Assembly (NCBI RefSeq): GCF_002514735.1
Contig: NZ_KZ300477.1
Location: 125,879 to 189,878, forward strand
Source of the DNA: Sediminicola luteus
GTDB lineage: Bacteria; Bacteroidota; Bacteroidia; Flavobacteriales; Flavobacteriaceae
Reading direction: 5' to 3'
DNA length: 64,000 bases
Positions 45,936 to 55,027 of the stretch are shown here, piece after piece (position 1 is the first letter of the stretch; each line of letters begins with the position of its first letter). A program made the translations under genes and the position numbers. The notes under the pieces were generated by a model, which had not been told where the DNA came from, ran no database searches, and worked only from the letters and a program-made list of their open reading frames with translations.

Positions 45936-46781
45936 ATGCATACCATCGAAACCCAAAAGGATCTAAAAATATTCTTGGATCCCCTTCGAGATTCTAAAAG
46001 TATAGGTTTGGTACCTACCATGGGCGCACTGCACCAAGGTCATTTGGCCCTTGTAAAGAAAGCCTTGACCGAAAACGACCAAGTAGTGGTCAGCATTTTT
46101 GTGAATCCTACCCAATTCGATAACCTAGAAGATCTTAAAAAATACCCCAATACACTCGAAGCGGACAAGAATCTATTACGAGGTGTATCTGAAGACATTG
46201 TCATATTCGCGCCAAGCGTTACGGAGATGTACCCCGATAAGACCGAAGCCAAAGTCTATGATTTCGACGGTTTGGATCAAGTTATGGAAGGGGCACATCG
46301 CGACGGGCATTTCGATGGGGTGGGTACCATAGTCGAGCATTTACTTCGTTTGGTAATGCCGGACAAAGCCTATTTCGGGGAGAAGGATTTTCAACAATTA
46401 CAGATCATAAAAAAGCTGGTAAGCCAGCAAGAACTACCCATTGAAATTATCGGCTGCCCAATTGTCAGGGAAGCCAATGGGTTGGCCATGAGCTCTAGAA
46501 ACAGTAGGCTTTCTAAAGAAATGCGGCAAGAAGCCTCCCATATCTACAACACCCTTCAAACTGCCAAAAAGGAGTTTGGCACGAAAAATGTCTTATCAAT
46601 TACGGAATGGGTTAAGTCCCAGTTCGATCCAAAAGCAGGTTTCGATTTGGAATATGTCACCATTGTTGATACAGAGAACTTGCTTGAAGTAGAGGATATC
46701 AAGCCCGAAAGAAAGTATCGGATTTTTATAGCCGTATATGTTGAAGGCGTACGCTTGATAGACAATATAGCATTGAATTGA
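45936..46781 (+). CDS. panC: Pantothenate synthetase
   Basis: This enzyme joins pantoate and beta-alanine with ATP to make pantothenate. It has 281 residues from ATG 45936. The nucleotidyl-transferase motifs are present: MGALHQGHLALV (HxGH) near residues 28-39, FVNPTQF, FGEKDFQQL and the KMSKS-like MSSRNSRLS. panD, which supplies beta-alanine, follows after 13 bases. Confidence 0.96.
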   Translation: MHTIETQKDLKIFLDPLRDSKSIGLVPTMGALHQGHLALVKKALTENDQVVVSIFVNPTQFDNLEDLKKYPNTLEADKNLLRGVSEDIVIFAPSVTEMYPDKTEAKVYDFDGLDQVMEGAHRDGHFDGVGTIVEHLLRLVMPDKAYFGEKDFQQLQIIKKLVSQQELPIEIIGCPIVREANGLAMSSRNSRLSKEMRQEASHIYNTLQTAKKEFGTKNVLSITEWVKSQFDPKAGFDLEYVTIVDTENLLEVEDIKPERKYRIFIAVYVEGVRLIDNIALN

Positions 46782-46782
46782 T

Positions 46783-46790
46783 TAATTTTG
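46783..46790 (+). promoter_or_regulatory. -7 element TAATTTTG four bases before panD ATG
   Basis: Full TAnnTTTG match spanning the panC stop region, separated from the panD ATG by CAGC. It predicts an extra leaderless panD transcript besides the panC-panD mRNA. Confidence 0.55.
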
Positions 46791-46794
46791 CAGC

Positions 46795-47145
46795 ATGTTA
46801 GTCGAAGTAGTAAAATCTAAGATCCACCGGGTAAAAGTTACCGGGGCCGATCTAAATTATATAGGCAGTATCACCATTGATGAAGACTTGATGGATGCCG
46901 CCAACATTATTCAAGGCGAAAAGGTACAGATCGTGAACAACAATAATGGTGAACGACTGGAAACCTATGCCATTCCGGGTCCGCGTAACAGTGGCGAAAT
47001 TACCCTGAACGGAGCCGCCGCGCGTAAAGTAGCCGTAGGCGATGTTTTGATCTTGATTACCTATGCCCGTATGGAATTTGAGGAAGCTAAGACCTTTTCG
47101 CCCGCATTGGTTTTCCCGAACGAAGAAAACAATCTGCTCAAATAA
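46795..47145 (+). CDS. panD: Aspartate 1-decarboxylase
   Basis: This pyruvoyl-dependent enzyme makes beta-alanine from aspartate; it has 116 residues. The self-cleavage site is Gly-Ser in [10 protein letters not shown] (about residues 23-26), and the Ser becomes the pyruvoyl group. The NGAAARKV segment is also typical. It ends at 47145 and the next gene begins at the following base. Confidence 0.96.
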   Translation: MLVEVVKSKIHRVKVTGADLNYIGSITIDEDLMDAANIIQGEKVQIVNNNNGERLETYAIPGPRNSGEITLNGAAARKVAVGDVLILITYARMEFEEAKTFSPALVFPNEENNLLK

Positions 47146-48117
47146 GTGTCAAAATCACTTAAGAAAATACTTAAGACCGTTCTACCTATTGGTTTTGGCC
47201 TAGGACTGATTGCCTATTCCTATGCCGTAACCACCCCCGAAGAACGGGAACAAATCGTTACCTATATCACCAATGCCGATCTTTTCTGGGTTGGCATTTC
47301 AGTTTTATTGGGCTTCTTAAGCCATTTGTCGCGTGCCATACGATGGAATTTTCTCTTGGAGCCTTTAGGATATAGGCCATCTTTGCTAAATAGGACCTTA
47401 CTAGTATTTGTGGCCTACTTTGCCAATTTGGGTATTCCTAGGGCTGGCGAGATCCTTAGGGCTACCGGCTTGGATACTTATGAAAAAGTACCTTTTGAAA
47501 AAGGTTTTGGTACCATAGTTACCGAGCGGATCATTGACCCTATCATGCTTTTGTCAGTTATCGGCTTGGCTTTGATCTTGCAGACCGAGAGCATCATGGA
47601 TATTTTGATGCAAAAAAAAATAGACCCTTGGAAAATTGGTTTACTTGCGCTGGCCGGACTTGCAGGGCTTTTATTTTTTGTTTTGGTCATAAAACGTTCA
47701 AACCATGCCCTTGCCCTAAAAATCAAAAACTTCATTACTGGTCTTCTCGAAGGGGTACTCAGTGTTTTTAAAATGAAACAAAAAGGCTGGTTCCTTTTCC
47801 ATACCTTTTTTATCTGGGCCTGTTATGTAGGCATGTTCTGGGTGATTAAATTCACGGTACCCGAGACCGTTTCCCTTGGTTTTGGACCCATACTCGTTGC
47901 TTTTGTGGCCGGGGCATTTGCCATGACGGCTTCGAATGGAGGGTTGGGTATTTTTCCGGTAGCGGTAAGCGCTATTTTGGTTGCCTTTGGTATTTCAAAA
48001 GTCTCGGGCGATGCCTTCGGCTGGATCATGTGGATCTCGCAAACCCTTATGGTGGTGCTTTTTGGGGCAATATCGTTCTTCCTGTTACCGTTATACAACA
48101 AAGACACTAAAGGGTAA
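47146..48117 (+). CDS. Flippase-like/lysylphosphatidylglycerol-synthase-type membrane protein
   Basis: This 323-residue polytopic membrane protein belongs to the LPG synthase TM/UPF0104 (YbhN, AglD) family. About eight helices and the typical SHLSRAIRWNFLLEPLGYRP loop and NLGIPRAGEILRATGL segment are seen. Members are proposed lipid or polyprenyl-sugar flippases. It begins with GTG directly after the panD stop, so translation is coupled. The link to pantothenate is positional only, although the order is conserved in flavobacteria. Confidence 0.82.
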   Translation: MSKSLKKILKTVLPIGFGLGLIAYSYAVTTPEEREQIVTYITNADLFWVGISVLLGFLSHLSRAIRWNFLLEPLGYRPSLLNRTLLVFVAYFANLGIPRAGEILRATGLDTYEKVPFEKGFGTIVTERIIDPIMLLSVIGLALILQTESIMDILMQKKIDPWKIGLLALAGLAGLLFFVLVIKRSNHALALKIKNFITGLLEGVLSVFKMKQKGWFLFHTFFIWACYVGMFWVIKFTVPETVSLGFGPILVAFVAGAFAMTASNGGLGIFPVAVSAILVAFGISKVSGDAFGWIMWISQTLMVVLFGAISFFLLPLYNKDTKG

Positions 48118-48177
48118 ACTACATTAAACCTTTTGTCTTGCTAACCATCTAAGGTTCAGCAACCCAAATTGTACAAC

Positions 48178-49284
48178 ATGCGCCAACTAATTTACCTATG
48201 CCTAAGCTTTACCTGCCTCATAGCCTGCAACAAATCTGACGATAACCCAGAAACTTCAGGCCCTGAAAATGAGACCTCCCTGTATTTTCCGCCCATAACG
48301 GGTAATTCGTGGGAAACCGAATCTCCCGAAAATTTAGATTGGGACACCACACAACTCGATGCCTTGTATTCGTTTTTGGAAACGAATGGCACCCGGGCCT
48401 TTATCGTTCTAAAAGACGGAAGAATAGTATTTGAAAACTATTGGGGCAACCAAATCATAGGTTCTGAACCCTTTTCCCGAGAAAGCCAGTGGTATTGGGC
48501 TTCGGCCGGCAAAACTTTAATAGCCTTTATGGTGGGTACCGCACAGGAAGATAATCTACTAAACATAGACAACCCCACTTCGGATTACCTAGGAACAGGT
48601 TGGACAAGCCTACCACAGGCCGATGAAGTCAAAATAACCATAAAGCACCAACTGACCATGACCACCGGATTGGATTACGAGGTGGCGAACCCAGATTGTA
48701 TTGAACCTTCTTGTTTACAATTTAAAGCTGCCCCAGACACACAATGGTACTATCACAATGCACCCTACACTTTACTAGGCCATGTTTTGGCAGAAGTGAG
48801 CGAAGGCAGTCTAAACGAATACACTCAAAATACCGTTGGAAATACTATTGGTATTTATGGTAATTGGAGGTCTTCCGGCGACCACGATGTATATTGGAGT
48901 ACCGCACGCGAAGCAGCAAGGTTTGGCCTTTTGTTGCAGGCCGAAGGCCAATGGGACGACAAAACCGTGCTTTCCGACACAGATTACATGGAGGCCTTAA
49001 GCCAACCCTCCCAATCCCTAAACCCATCATACGGATACCTTACCTGGCTTAATGGCCAAAACACCATTAGAATCCCAGGTTTTTCTATTGCATTTCCTGG
49101 CCCATTAAGTCCGAATGCCCCGTCCGATCTCTATGCGGCCATGGGAAAAAATGGCCAGTTTATAGATGTAGTGCCTAGTAAAGGCCTTGTGGTGGTACGC
49201 ATGGGCATGGCCCCAGACGACACCTTAGTGCCTACCGATTTCCACGATGATCTTTGGGAAAAATTAAGTGCGATCATCAAATAA
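48178..49284 (+). CDS. Serine hydrolase lipoprotein, beta-lactamase class C fold
   Basis: This 368-residue lipoprotein has a signal peptide ending at LIAC. The penicillin-binding-protein-like catalytic SxxK is SAGK in WYWASAGKTLIAF, and the YxN tyrosine is in YYHNAPYTLLG. The third motif is probably MGKNGQFIDV. Such enzymes act as esterases or D-peptidases rather than beta-lactamases in most cases. It starts 60 bases after the flippase-like gene. The short in-frame TTG upstream is less likely as start. Confidence 0.85.
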   Translation: MRQLIYLCLSFTCLIACNKSDDNPETSGPENETSLYFPPITGNSWETESPENLDWDTTQLDALYSFLETNGTRAFIVLKDGRIVFENYWGNQIIGSEPFSRESQWYWASAGKTLIAFMVGTAQEDNLLNIDNPTSDYLGTGWTSLPQADEVKITIKHQLTMTTGLDYEVANPDCIEPSCLQFKAAPDTQWYYHNAPYTLLGHVLAEVSEGSLNEYTQNTVGNTIGIYGNWRSSGDHDVYWSTAREAARFGLLLQAEGQWDDKTVLSDTDYMEALSQPSQSLNPSYGYLTWLNGQNTIRIPGFSIAFPGPLSPNAPSDLYAAMGKNGQFIDVVPSKGLVVVRMGMAPDDTLVPTDFHDDLWEKLSAIIK

Positions 49285-49337
49285 AGCCCAAGGGAATCCG
49301 TTACATAGATGCACGGCACAACCATAACACTACAGGT

Positions 49338-50480
49338 ATGCGAAAACATCTATTCCTATTTTGCCTTTTTATAGGTGCCCTAACACAGGCCCAGGTACAG
49401 CAAGAAATCTTTGAATCGTTCAAACTTCAAGAACGTCGCGACGTCAGTTACTACTTCCCTGAAGGTTACGACGAAGACAAACGCTACCCCCTGATTATGG
49501 TTTTAGATGCCGACCGCTTGTTCGATCAGGTTTTGGCAACTTCAAAGTACTATAGCCGTTTTCACGGTGCGCCTGAGGCCATTATTGTGGGAATCCATCA
49601 AGAAAAAGACGATTTGCGCTACGAAGACTGTGCCTTTGAAGAAGACAACGGTCTCCCTTCGGAAAAAGGGAAAAAGTTCTTCGAATTCGTAGGTATGGAA
49701 TTAATGCCCTTTTTGGGCACAAAATACAGCATTGCTCCTTTTAAGATTATGGTGGGTTACGGCATCACTGCCAATTTCGGCAATTTCTACCTTTTCAAAG
49801 AACGCTCTTTATTCGATGCTTATATCAGTATTTCTCCAGAATTGGCCCCGGAGATGGAAACCCGCGTAGCCTCACGATTGGCCGCTTTTGACAAAACCAT
49901 TTTCTACCATTTAATGGTGGAGGGTGAAAAAAGTAAAAACAGGAACCGCATTTTGGAAATGGACAAGAACATTAAAGAAATCGATAAGGAAAACATCCAT
50001 TACACTTTCGATGAATTCCCCAATACAGATAAAATAGCCGTACCCTCATATGGAATCGGCAAGGCCTTTGACAATATTTTCCAAATTTTCAAACCTATTA
50101 CCCCAAAGGAATACAAGGAAAAAATGCTTACTTCCGAAGAGCCCGTATACCAATATTTGGAGAACAAATACCAAATGATCGAAGATCTGTTCGGATTTAG
50201 AAAGCCCGTAGACCTCAACGACATCATGGCCGTATATGCCGCTTGTAAAAAGAAGGAGGATGTAGAGTCGTTAAAACCATTATCGGACCTCTGTAAAAAG
50301 CAGTTCCCGGAGACCATGATGGGCTATTATTTTGAAGGGGAATACTTAGAACTGATGGGCGAACCCAAAAAGGCCATGCGTACCTTTGAAAAAGCCTTCG
50401 CCCTAGATGAAATCGACTTTTTGACCAAAGACATGGCCTTGGATAAAATCGACGCCATTAAAGCCGATTTCGGATATTAA
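49338..50480 (+). CDS. Secreted esterase-like alpha/beta hydrolase lacking the nucleophile
   Basis: This 380-residue protein has a signal peptide ending ALTQAQ, an esterase-D-like alpha/beta hydrolase domain (about 25-265) and a C-terminal TPR-like helical region (about 300-370). Where the family has G-x-S-x-G the sequence reads G140-Y-G142-I-T, so the catalytic serine is missing and the enzyme is probably inactive as a hydrolase. The ATG at 49338 starts the signal peptide; the longer frame would begin inside the upstream gene. It may have a binding or regulatory role. Confidence 0.78.
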   Translation: MRKHLFLFCLFIGALTQAQVQQEIFESFKLQERRDVSYYFPEGYDEDKRYPLIMVLDADRLFDQVLATSKYYSRFHGAPEAIIVGIHQEKDDLRYEDCAFEEDNGLPSEKGKKFFEFVGMELMPFLGTKYSIAPFKIMVGYGITANFGNFYLFKERSLFDAYISISPELAPEMETRVASRLAAFDKTIFYHLMVEGEKSKNRNRILEMDKNIKEIDKENIHYTFDEFPNTDKIAVPSYGIGKAFDNIFQIFKPITPKEYKEKMLTSEEPVYQYLENKYQMIEDLFGFRKPVDLNDIMAVYAACKKKEDVESLKPLSDLCKKQFPETMMGYYFEGEYLELMGEPKKAMRTFEKAFALDEIDFLTKDMALDKIDAIKADFGY

Positions 50481-50564
50481 TTTAAGACCAACCTAGCACA
50501 CACTGACATCCTAAGTGTCGGAAACGTAAGGGTTTTCCGTATTGGCATTCTTATGCGATTAGGT

Positions 50565-50572
50565 TATCTTTA
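50565..50572 (+). promoter_or_regulatory. Promoter of the amidohydrolase gene
   Basis: TATCTTTA matches seven of eight bases of TAnnTTTG, and TTG at 50542-50544 is placed 20 bases upstream as a -33 element. The leader would be about 19 bases. Confidence 0.5.
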
Positions 50573-50595
50573 TGATGATGTAATCCACAACCAAC

Positions 50596-52284
50596 ATGAA
50601 AACCTTCACCTTTATTGGCATACTACTGTGCCTAAGTCTATTCAGTTGTCAAAAAACCGAAAAAAATGAAGCCCACACCATTTTTTATGGTGGCGACATC
50701 ATAACCATGGTTTCCCCAGAACAACCGGCACCTGAGGCACTCGTAGTCACTGATGGCAAAATCGTTTTTACCGGCAGTAAATCCGAAGCCCTAAAAATGC
50801 AGGGCGATAGTACCAAATTGGTCAATTTAGAAGGCAAAACCCTACTCCCTGGGTTTTTAGACCCGCATAGTCATTTTAACAATGCCCCACAGATTGTAAA
50901 CTGGGTAAACGTATCGGCCCCTCCGGTCGGTAACATCAAAACTATTGACGATATCGTAAATGCCATTAAGGCCCATGTTACCGATAAAAAGCCGGCCAAA
51001 GGCGAATGGATCATCGGTTACGGTTACGATGGCAATATGCTGAAAGAAGGGCGTGAATTGACCAAAAAAGACCTCGACCCCCATTTTCCGGATAACCCGA
51101 TCATGCTTATTCATGTCTCTAACCATGGGGCCGTTTTAAATTCCGCCGCCTTTATCGATGTAGATATTACCGCTGAGACAGAAACACCACCCTCCGGAAT
51201 TATTTTAAGGGAACCCGGTGGTAACGAACCGGCCGGACTCATTATGGAAACGGCATTTATACCAGTGTTCAAAGGGATGCCAAAACCCCCTGAGGCCGAA
51301 CATTTGGCCAACTTTAAACCCGCACAGATCGAATATGCCAAATGGGGCTTTACCACGGTTCACGAAGGGGCTACCCCCTATAAAGACCTACAAATCATCA
51401 AAAAAGCCAACGAACAAGACCTTTTGTTCTTGGATGTTATCGCCTATCCCCTGTTTACCGAAATGGACAAGGTGGTAGGTAAGGAAACCTTTGGCGCTTA
51501 TGACAAACGCCTGAAAATAGGTGGCATTAAAGTATTATTAGATGGTTCTCCCCAGGCCAAAACCGCCTTAAAATGTACGCCCTATTTAACCGGGGGACCT
51601 AACGGGGAAGCCGATTGGCGCGGCGAATCTACGATTACGGCCGAGGAATATGCCGAAATTATGAAGGTTTGTTACGATAACGGGATTCAGCTGAATACGC
51701 ATGTCAATGCCGATTGTGCCATTAAAATGATGCTCGACGGCATGGACAGCATTGGGTACAATAGTCAAAAAGATTTACGATGGGTGGCCATACATGCCCA
51801 GTTTATGCATCCCGACTATTTACCCCGCTTTGCCAAACATCAGATAATTCCTTCCTTTTTTAGCAACCATACTTTTTTCTTTGCCGATACACATTTGGAG
51901 AATTTTGGACCCGAAATGACCCATTTTATCGATCCATTTAAGGCTGCCATAGAAGCCGGGCTCACCCCCACGAACCATTCCGATTATTCCGTAACCCCGC
52001 TAGACCCCTTTTTCGGAATCTGGACCGCCTGTGTTAGAGAGGCCAGATCCGGAACCATTATTGGCGAAAATCAACGTATTACCGTGTACCAAGCCTTAGA
52101 GGCCATTACCAAAAATGTAGCCTACCAATACCACGAAGAAGATCGAAAAGGCACCTTGGAAGTAGGCAAACTGGCCGATTTGGTGATTTTGGATAAAAAT
52201 CCGTTGGCCATAGAATTGGATGCCATTCGAAACCTACAAGTAATGGAAACCCTAAAGGAAGGAAAAACGGTCTACAAGAGATAG
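50596..52284 (+). CDS. YtcJ-like amidohydrolase lipoprotein
   Basis: This 562-residue metal-dependent hydrolase of the amidohydrolase-3 group has a lipoprotein signal peptide (SLFSC, Cys near 19). The metal-binding HxH is in DPHSHF (about residues 91-96), further histidines follow in LNTHVN and VAIHAQF, and the catalytic aspartate is in NHSDYSVTP. The C-terminal composite domain ends GKLADLVILDKNPL. Relatives hydrolyse formamides or cyclic amides; the substrate is not predictable. It is periplasmic or surface-anchored. Confidence 0.85.
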   Translation: MKTFTFIGILLCLSLFSCQKTEKNEAHTIFYGGDIITMVSPEQPAPEALVVTDGKIVFTGSKSEALKMQGDSTKLVNLEGKTLLPGFLDPHSHFNNAPQIVNWVNVSAPPVGNIKTIDDIVNAIKAHVTDKKPAKGEWIIGYGYDGNMLKEGRELTKKDLDPHFPDNPIMLIHVSNHGAVLNSAAFIDVDITAETETPPSGIILREPGGNEPAGLIMETAFIPVFKGMPKPPEAEHLANFKPAQIEYAKWGFTTVHEGATPYKDLQIIKKANEQDLLFLDVIAYPLFTEMDKVVGKETFGAYDKRLKIGGIKVLLDGSPQAKTALKCTPYLTGGPNGEADWRGESTITAEEYAEIMKVCYDNGIQLNTHVNADCAIKMMLDGMDSIGYNSQKDLRWVAIHAQFMHPDYLPRFAKHQIIPSFFSNHTFFFADTHLENFGPEMTHFIDPFKAAIEAGLTPTNHSDYSVTPLDPFFGIWTACVREARSGTIIGENQRITVYQALEAITKNVAYQYHEEDRKGTLEVGKLADLVILDKNPLAIELDAIRNLQVMETLKEGKTVYKR

Positions 52285-52407
52285 GTATACCATCCCAAAT
52301 AAGGTATTTAAGAGGTGGGTTAGGACATTTATCTGCCCGCCTTTTGATGCAGTCAAATCCGGCTTACCCCAAAACTGAAAACCCCTATCTTCGCAGAAAG
52401 CGAACCC

Positions 52408-53772
52408 ATGGCCAAGACCAAAACCACTTTTTTTTGTCAGCATTGCGGGGCACAACACGCCAAATGGGCCGGGCAATGCAGTTCTTGCAAACAGTGGAAC
52501 ACCATAGTTGAAGAAGTTGTAGAAACTGCCAAAAAACCCGACTGGAAAGCCGAGCAACCCACTTCGGCCAAACGAACGGCCACAGCCCTACGGATAAACG
52601 AAATTGAGACCGGACAAGAATACCGTCTACCCATACCCGATAAAGAATTCAGTCGTGTTCTGGGTGGCGGACTGGTACCAGGTTCCCTAACCCTTTTGGG
52701 TGGTGAACCCGGCATTGGTAAAAGTACCTTATTGCTTCAGATTGCCTTACACTTACCCTTTACCACCTTATATGTTTCTGGGGAAGAAAGTCAGAAACAG
52801 ATCAAGATGCGGGCCGATCGACTGAGCCAAGCTTACAAAAACTGTTTTATCCTAACCGAAACCAAAACCCAGAATATCTTTAGGCAAATTGGCGAGATAC
52901 AACCCGATGTAGTGGTTATCGATTCCATTCAAACCCTACATTCCGATTACATAGAATCTGCGGCCGGAAGTGTTTCCCAAATTCGGGAGTGTACAGCCGA
53001 ACTGATCAAATTCGCCAAAGAAAGCAATACCCCAGTGCTGCTTATTGGTCATATTACCAAGGAGGGCACCATTGCCGGGCCCAAGATCTTGGAACATATG
53101 GTAGATACTGTATTGCAGTTCGAGGGTGACCGTAACCATGTCTATCGTATCTTACGGGCCTTAAAAAACCGATTTGGCTCTACGGCAGAATTGGGCATAT
53201 ACGAAATGTTGGGTGCCGGCCTACGGGAAGTAAGCAACCCAGCCGAAATATTGATCTCACAAAAAGACGAAGACCTCAGCGGAACGGCCATTTCAGCAAC
53301 CTTAGAGGGTATGCGCCCCTTACTAATTGAAATACAGGCTTTGGTAAGTACGGCCGTGTATGGTACCCCGCAACGTTCGGCCACGGGCTACAACCTAAAA
53401 CGCCTGAACATGATTTTGGCCGTACTTGAAAAACGGGCCGGGTTTAAATTGGGTGCCAAAGATGTGTTTTTGAATATTACCGGTGGCATATCGGTAGACG
53501 ATCCCGCCATAGACTTAGCCGTGGTGGCGGCCATCCTTTCCAGCAATATCGACATCGCCGTTGTAACCGATTGTTGTTTTGCGGCCGAAGTAGGTTTGGC
53601 CGGGGAGATCAGACCGGTTCAAAAAATAGACCAGCGTATATCGGAGGCCGAAAAATTAGGTTTTAAACGCATTTTTGTCTCCAAAAACAACAAGATTACC
53701 TTAAAGAACCCACAAATTGAGGTAGTAACCTTGGGCAAGGTAGAAGATTTGGCCGAGTTTTTGTTTGGGTAA
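52408..53772 (+). CDS. radA: DNA repair protein RadA
   Basis: This RecA-like ATPase/helicase promotes branch migration in recombination. It has 454 residues: an N-terminal C4 zinc finger (CQHCGAQHAKWAGQCSSC), Walker A GGEPGIGKST near residue 97, the RadA-specific KNRFG motif, and a C-terminal Lon-protease-like domain (about 290-454) without the protease serine. Length and motifs are complete. Confidence 0.95.
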   Translation: MAKTKTTFFCQHCGAQHAKWAGQCSSCKQWNTIVEEVVETAKKPDWKAEQPTSAKRTATALRINEIETGQEYRLPIPDKEFSRVLGGGLVPGSLTLLGGEPGIGKSTLLLQIALHLPFTTLYVSGEESQKQIKMRADRLSQAYKNCFILTETKTQNIFRQIGEIQPDVVVIDSIQTLHSDYIESAAGSVSQIRECTAELIKFAKESNTPVLLIGHITKEGTIAGPKILEHMVDTVLQFEGDRNHVYRILRALKNRFGSTAELGIYEMLGAGLREVSNPAEILISQKDEDLSGTAISATLEGMRPLLIEIQALVSTAVYGTPQRSATGYNLKRLNMILAVLEKRAGFKLGAKDVFLNITGGISVDDPAIDLAVVAAILSSNIDIAVVTDCCFAAEVGLAGEIRPVQKIDQRISEAEKLGFKRIFVSKNNKITLKNPQIEVVTLGKVEDLAEFLFG

Positions 53773-53846
53773 AAACTATAACCTAGTTTCAAACAGCATA
53801 AAACTTGGAAACAATTTTTCAATCGGTCTATAAATTACTAAAATAG

Positions 53847-54182
53847 ATAGCCTCGATTACAGGCTTCATATATCACGAGGTAAACATTATTCTCTATTTC
53901 TTTCTTATACCTTTACTTTTTTCCGCCCTCATTGGTAACGTATTAAAAAAGAGAAAAGTTCTTTACATTACAGGTATTACCCAGTTGACCACTATCTTGT
54001 TAATCCCAGATTTTGAACGCTTTTCAACCTATTTGTTTGAGAAATCCGTAGCCTTTTTGAATTGGTTTAATTCTATTGGGTTAAACTATACACAGGCTTC
54101 CGTAATTATCTGCGTTTTTCTCCCCTTTCTTATTCTGACCACTCTGATTTACGTAAAACAAAAGCAACCTCCAGCAGGATAA
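53847..54182 (+). CDS. Small three-helix membrane protein with unclear start
   Basis: An open frame from 53847 encodes about 95-110 residues with three hydrophobic helices (ILYFFLIPLLFSALIG, then about 30 residues on, and SVIICVFLPFLILTTLIYV at the end). There is no ATG or GTG in its first half. Starting at the first available TTG (53985) would remove the first helix. A possible start is ATT at 53886 or 53889 behind CGAGG. It follows radA by about 75 bases. It may be a gene with a rare start codon or a remnant that lost its start. Confidence 0.4.
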   Translation: MASITGFIYHEVNIILYFFLIPLLFSALIGNVLKKRKVLYITGITQLTTILLIPDFERFSTYLFEKSVAFLNWFNSIGLNYTQASVIICVFLPFLILTTLIYVKQKQPPAG

Positions 54183-54187
54183 ATAAA

Positions 54188-55021
54188 CTAATCATTCACA
54201 CTTTGGTATACCCCACTTTCCAAAACCAATTGCCCATTCTCCAAGGCTTGTAATAAATGGGTTACCTTGATTTTAATATCGGCACCCATAACCAAGTGTA
54301 ACCCTAATTGGGGTGGACCATGTTTTTCTAAACGGGCCAGCATTTGGGTAAAGAACGTGATTCCGGCCTCTGTTTCATCATTTTGATGTATTTTAATACA
54401 CCCCTTGGATTCCAAAAGTTTATGCAAAACTTCCTTTTTAATCAAATGACTCAGATTGGCATCGGTAGCCCAAGGCATGGGGTATTCGATTTGTCCCCGG
54501 TCCGATTCAAAAATATCGTAATACAAAAAATGCCCGCCAGGTTTTAGCACCCGAATAATCTCGCCATAAAACTGGGCCTTATCCGCCACGTTCATTTGTA
54601 CATGTTGGGTCCAAACGGCATCAAAAACTTGGGCATCGAAGGGCAATTGGGTCGCATTGGCCTGAAGAAAATGGGTGTTATGATCCAAACCTACCCATTT
54701 CGAAAGTCCTTGGGCGGTACGTATGAATTCGGCACTTAAATCGATTCCGGTAACATCGCATTGGAAAACATCGGCCAAATAGCGAGCGGGACCGCCCAAA
54801 CCGCAGCCCACATCCAACACTTTGGCCATTTGAAGATCAACTGTACGGGCCAATTCTTCCGATACTTTTGCACCACGCACATGAAACTCATCTACTGCTG
54901 AAAGATCGCTGCGTTTTAGCTGCTCCATATCCTTCCCCTGGGCCAACAGTTGTGATTGGATCTGCTCCAACAAACCGGGCCTATGGTAATGTGCGGCTAT
55001 GGCTTCAAACTCGTGATGCAT
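54188..55021 (-). CDS. SAM-dependent methyltransferase
   Basis: This 277-residue class I methyltransferase resembles the small-molecule (sarcosine/sterol-type) branch. Motif I is VLDVGCGLGGPARYLA near residues 68-83, the acidic loop is GIDLS, and a motif-IV-like FDAVWTQHVQMN is present. The acceptor cannot be inferred. It is the last gene of the run xth-cyclase-aldo/keto reductase-methyltransferase, starting six bases after the preceding stop. Confidence 0.82.
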   Translation of the reverse strand: MHHEFEAIAAHYHRPGLLEQIQSQLLAQGKDMEQLKRSDLSAVDEFHVRGAKVSEELARTVDLQMAKVLDVGCGLGGPARYLADVFQCDVTGIDLSAEFIRTAQGLSKWVGLDHNTHFLQANATQLPFDAQVFDAVWTQHVQMNVADKAQFYGEIIRVLKPGGHFLYYDIFESDRGQIEYPMPWATDANLSHLIKKEVLHKLLESKGCIKIHQNDETEAGITFFTQMLARLEKHGPPQLGLHLVMGADIKIKVTHLLQALENGQLVLESGVYQSVND

Positions 55022-55027
55022 CTGTAT

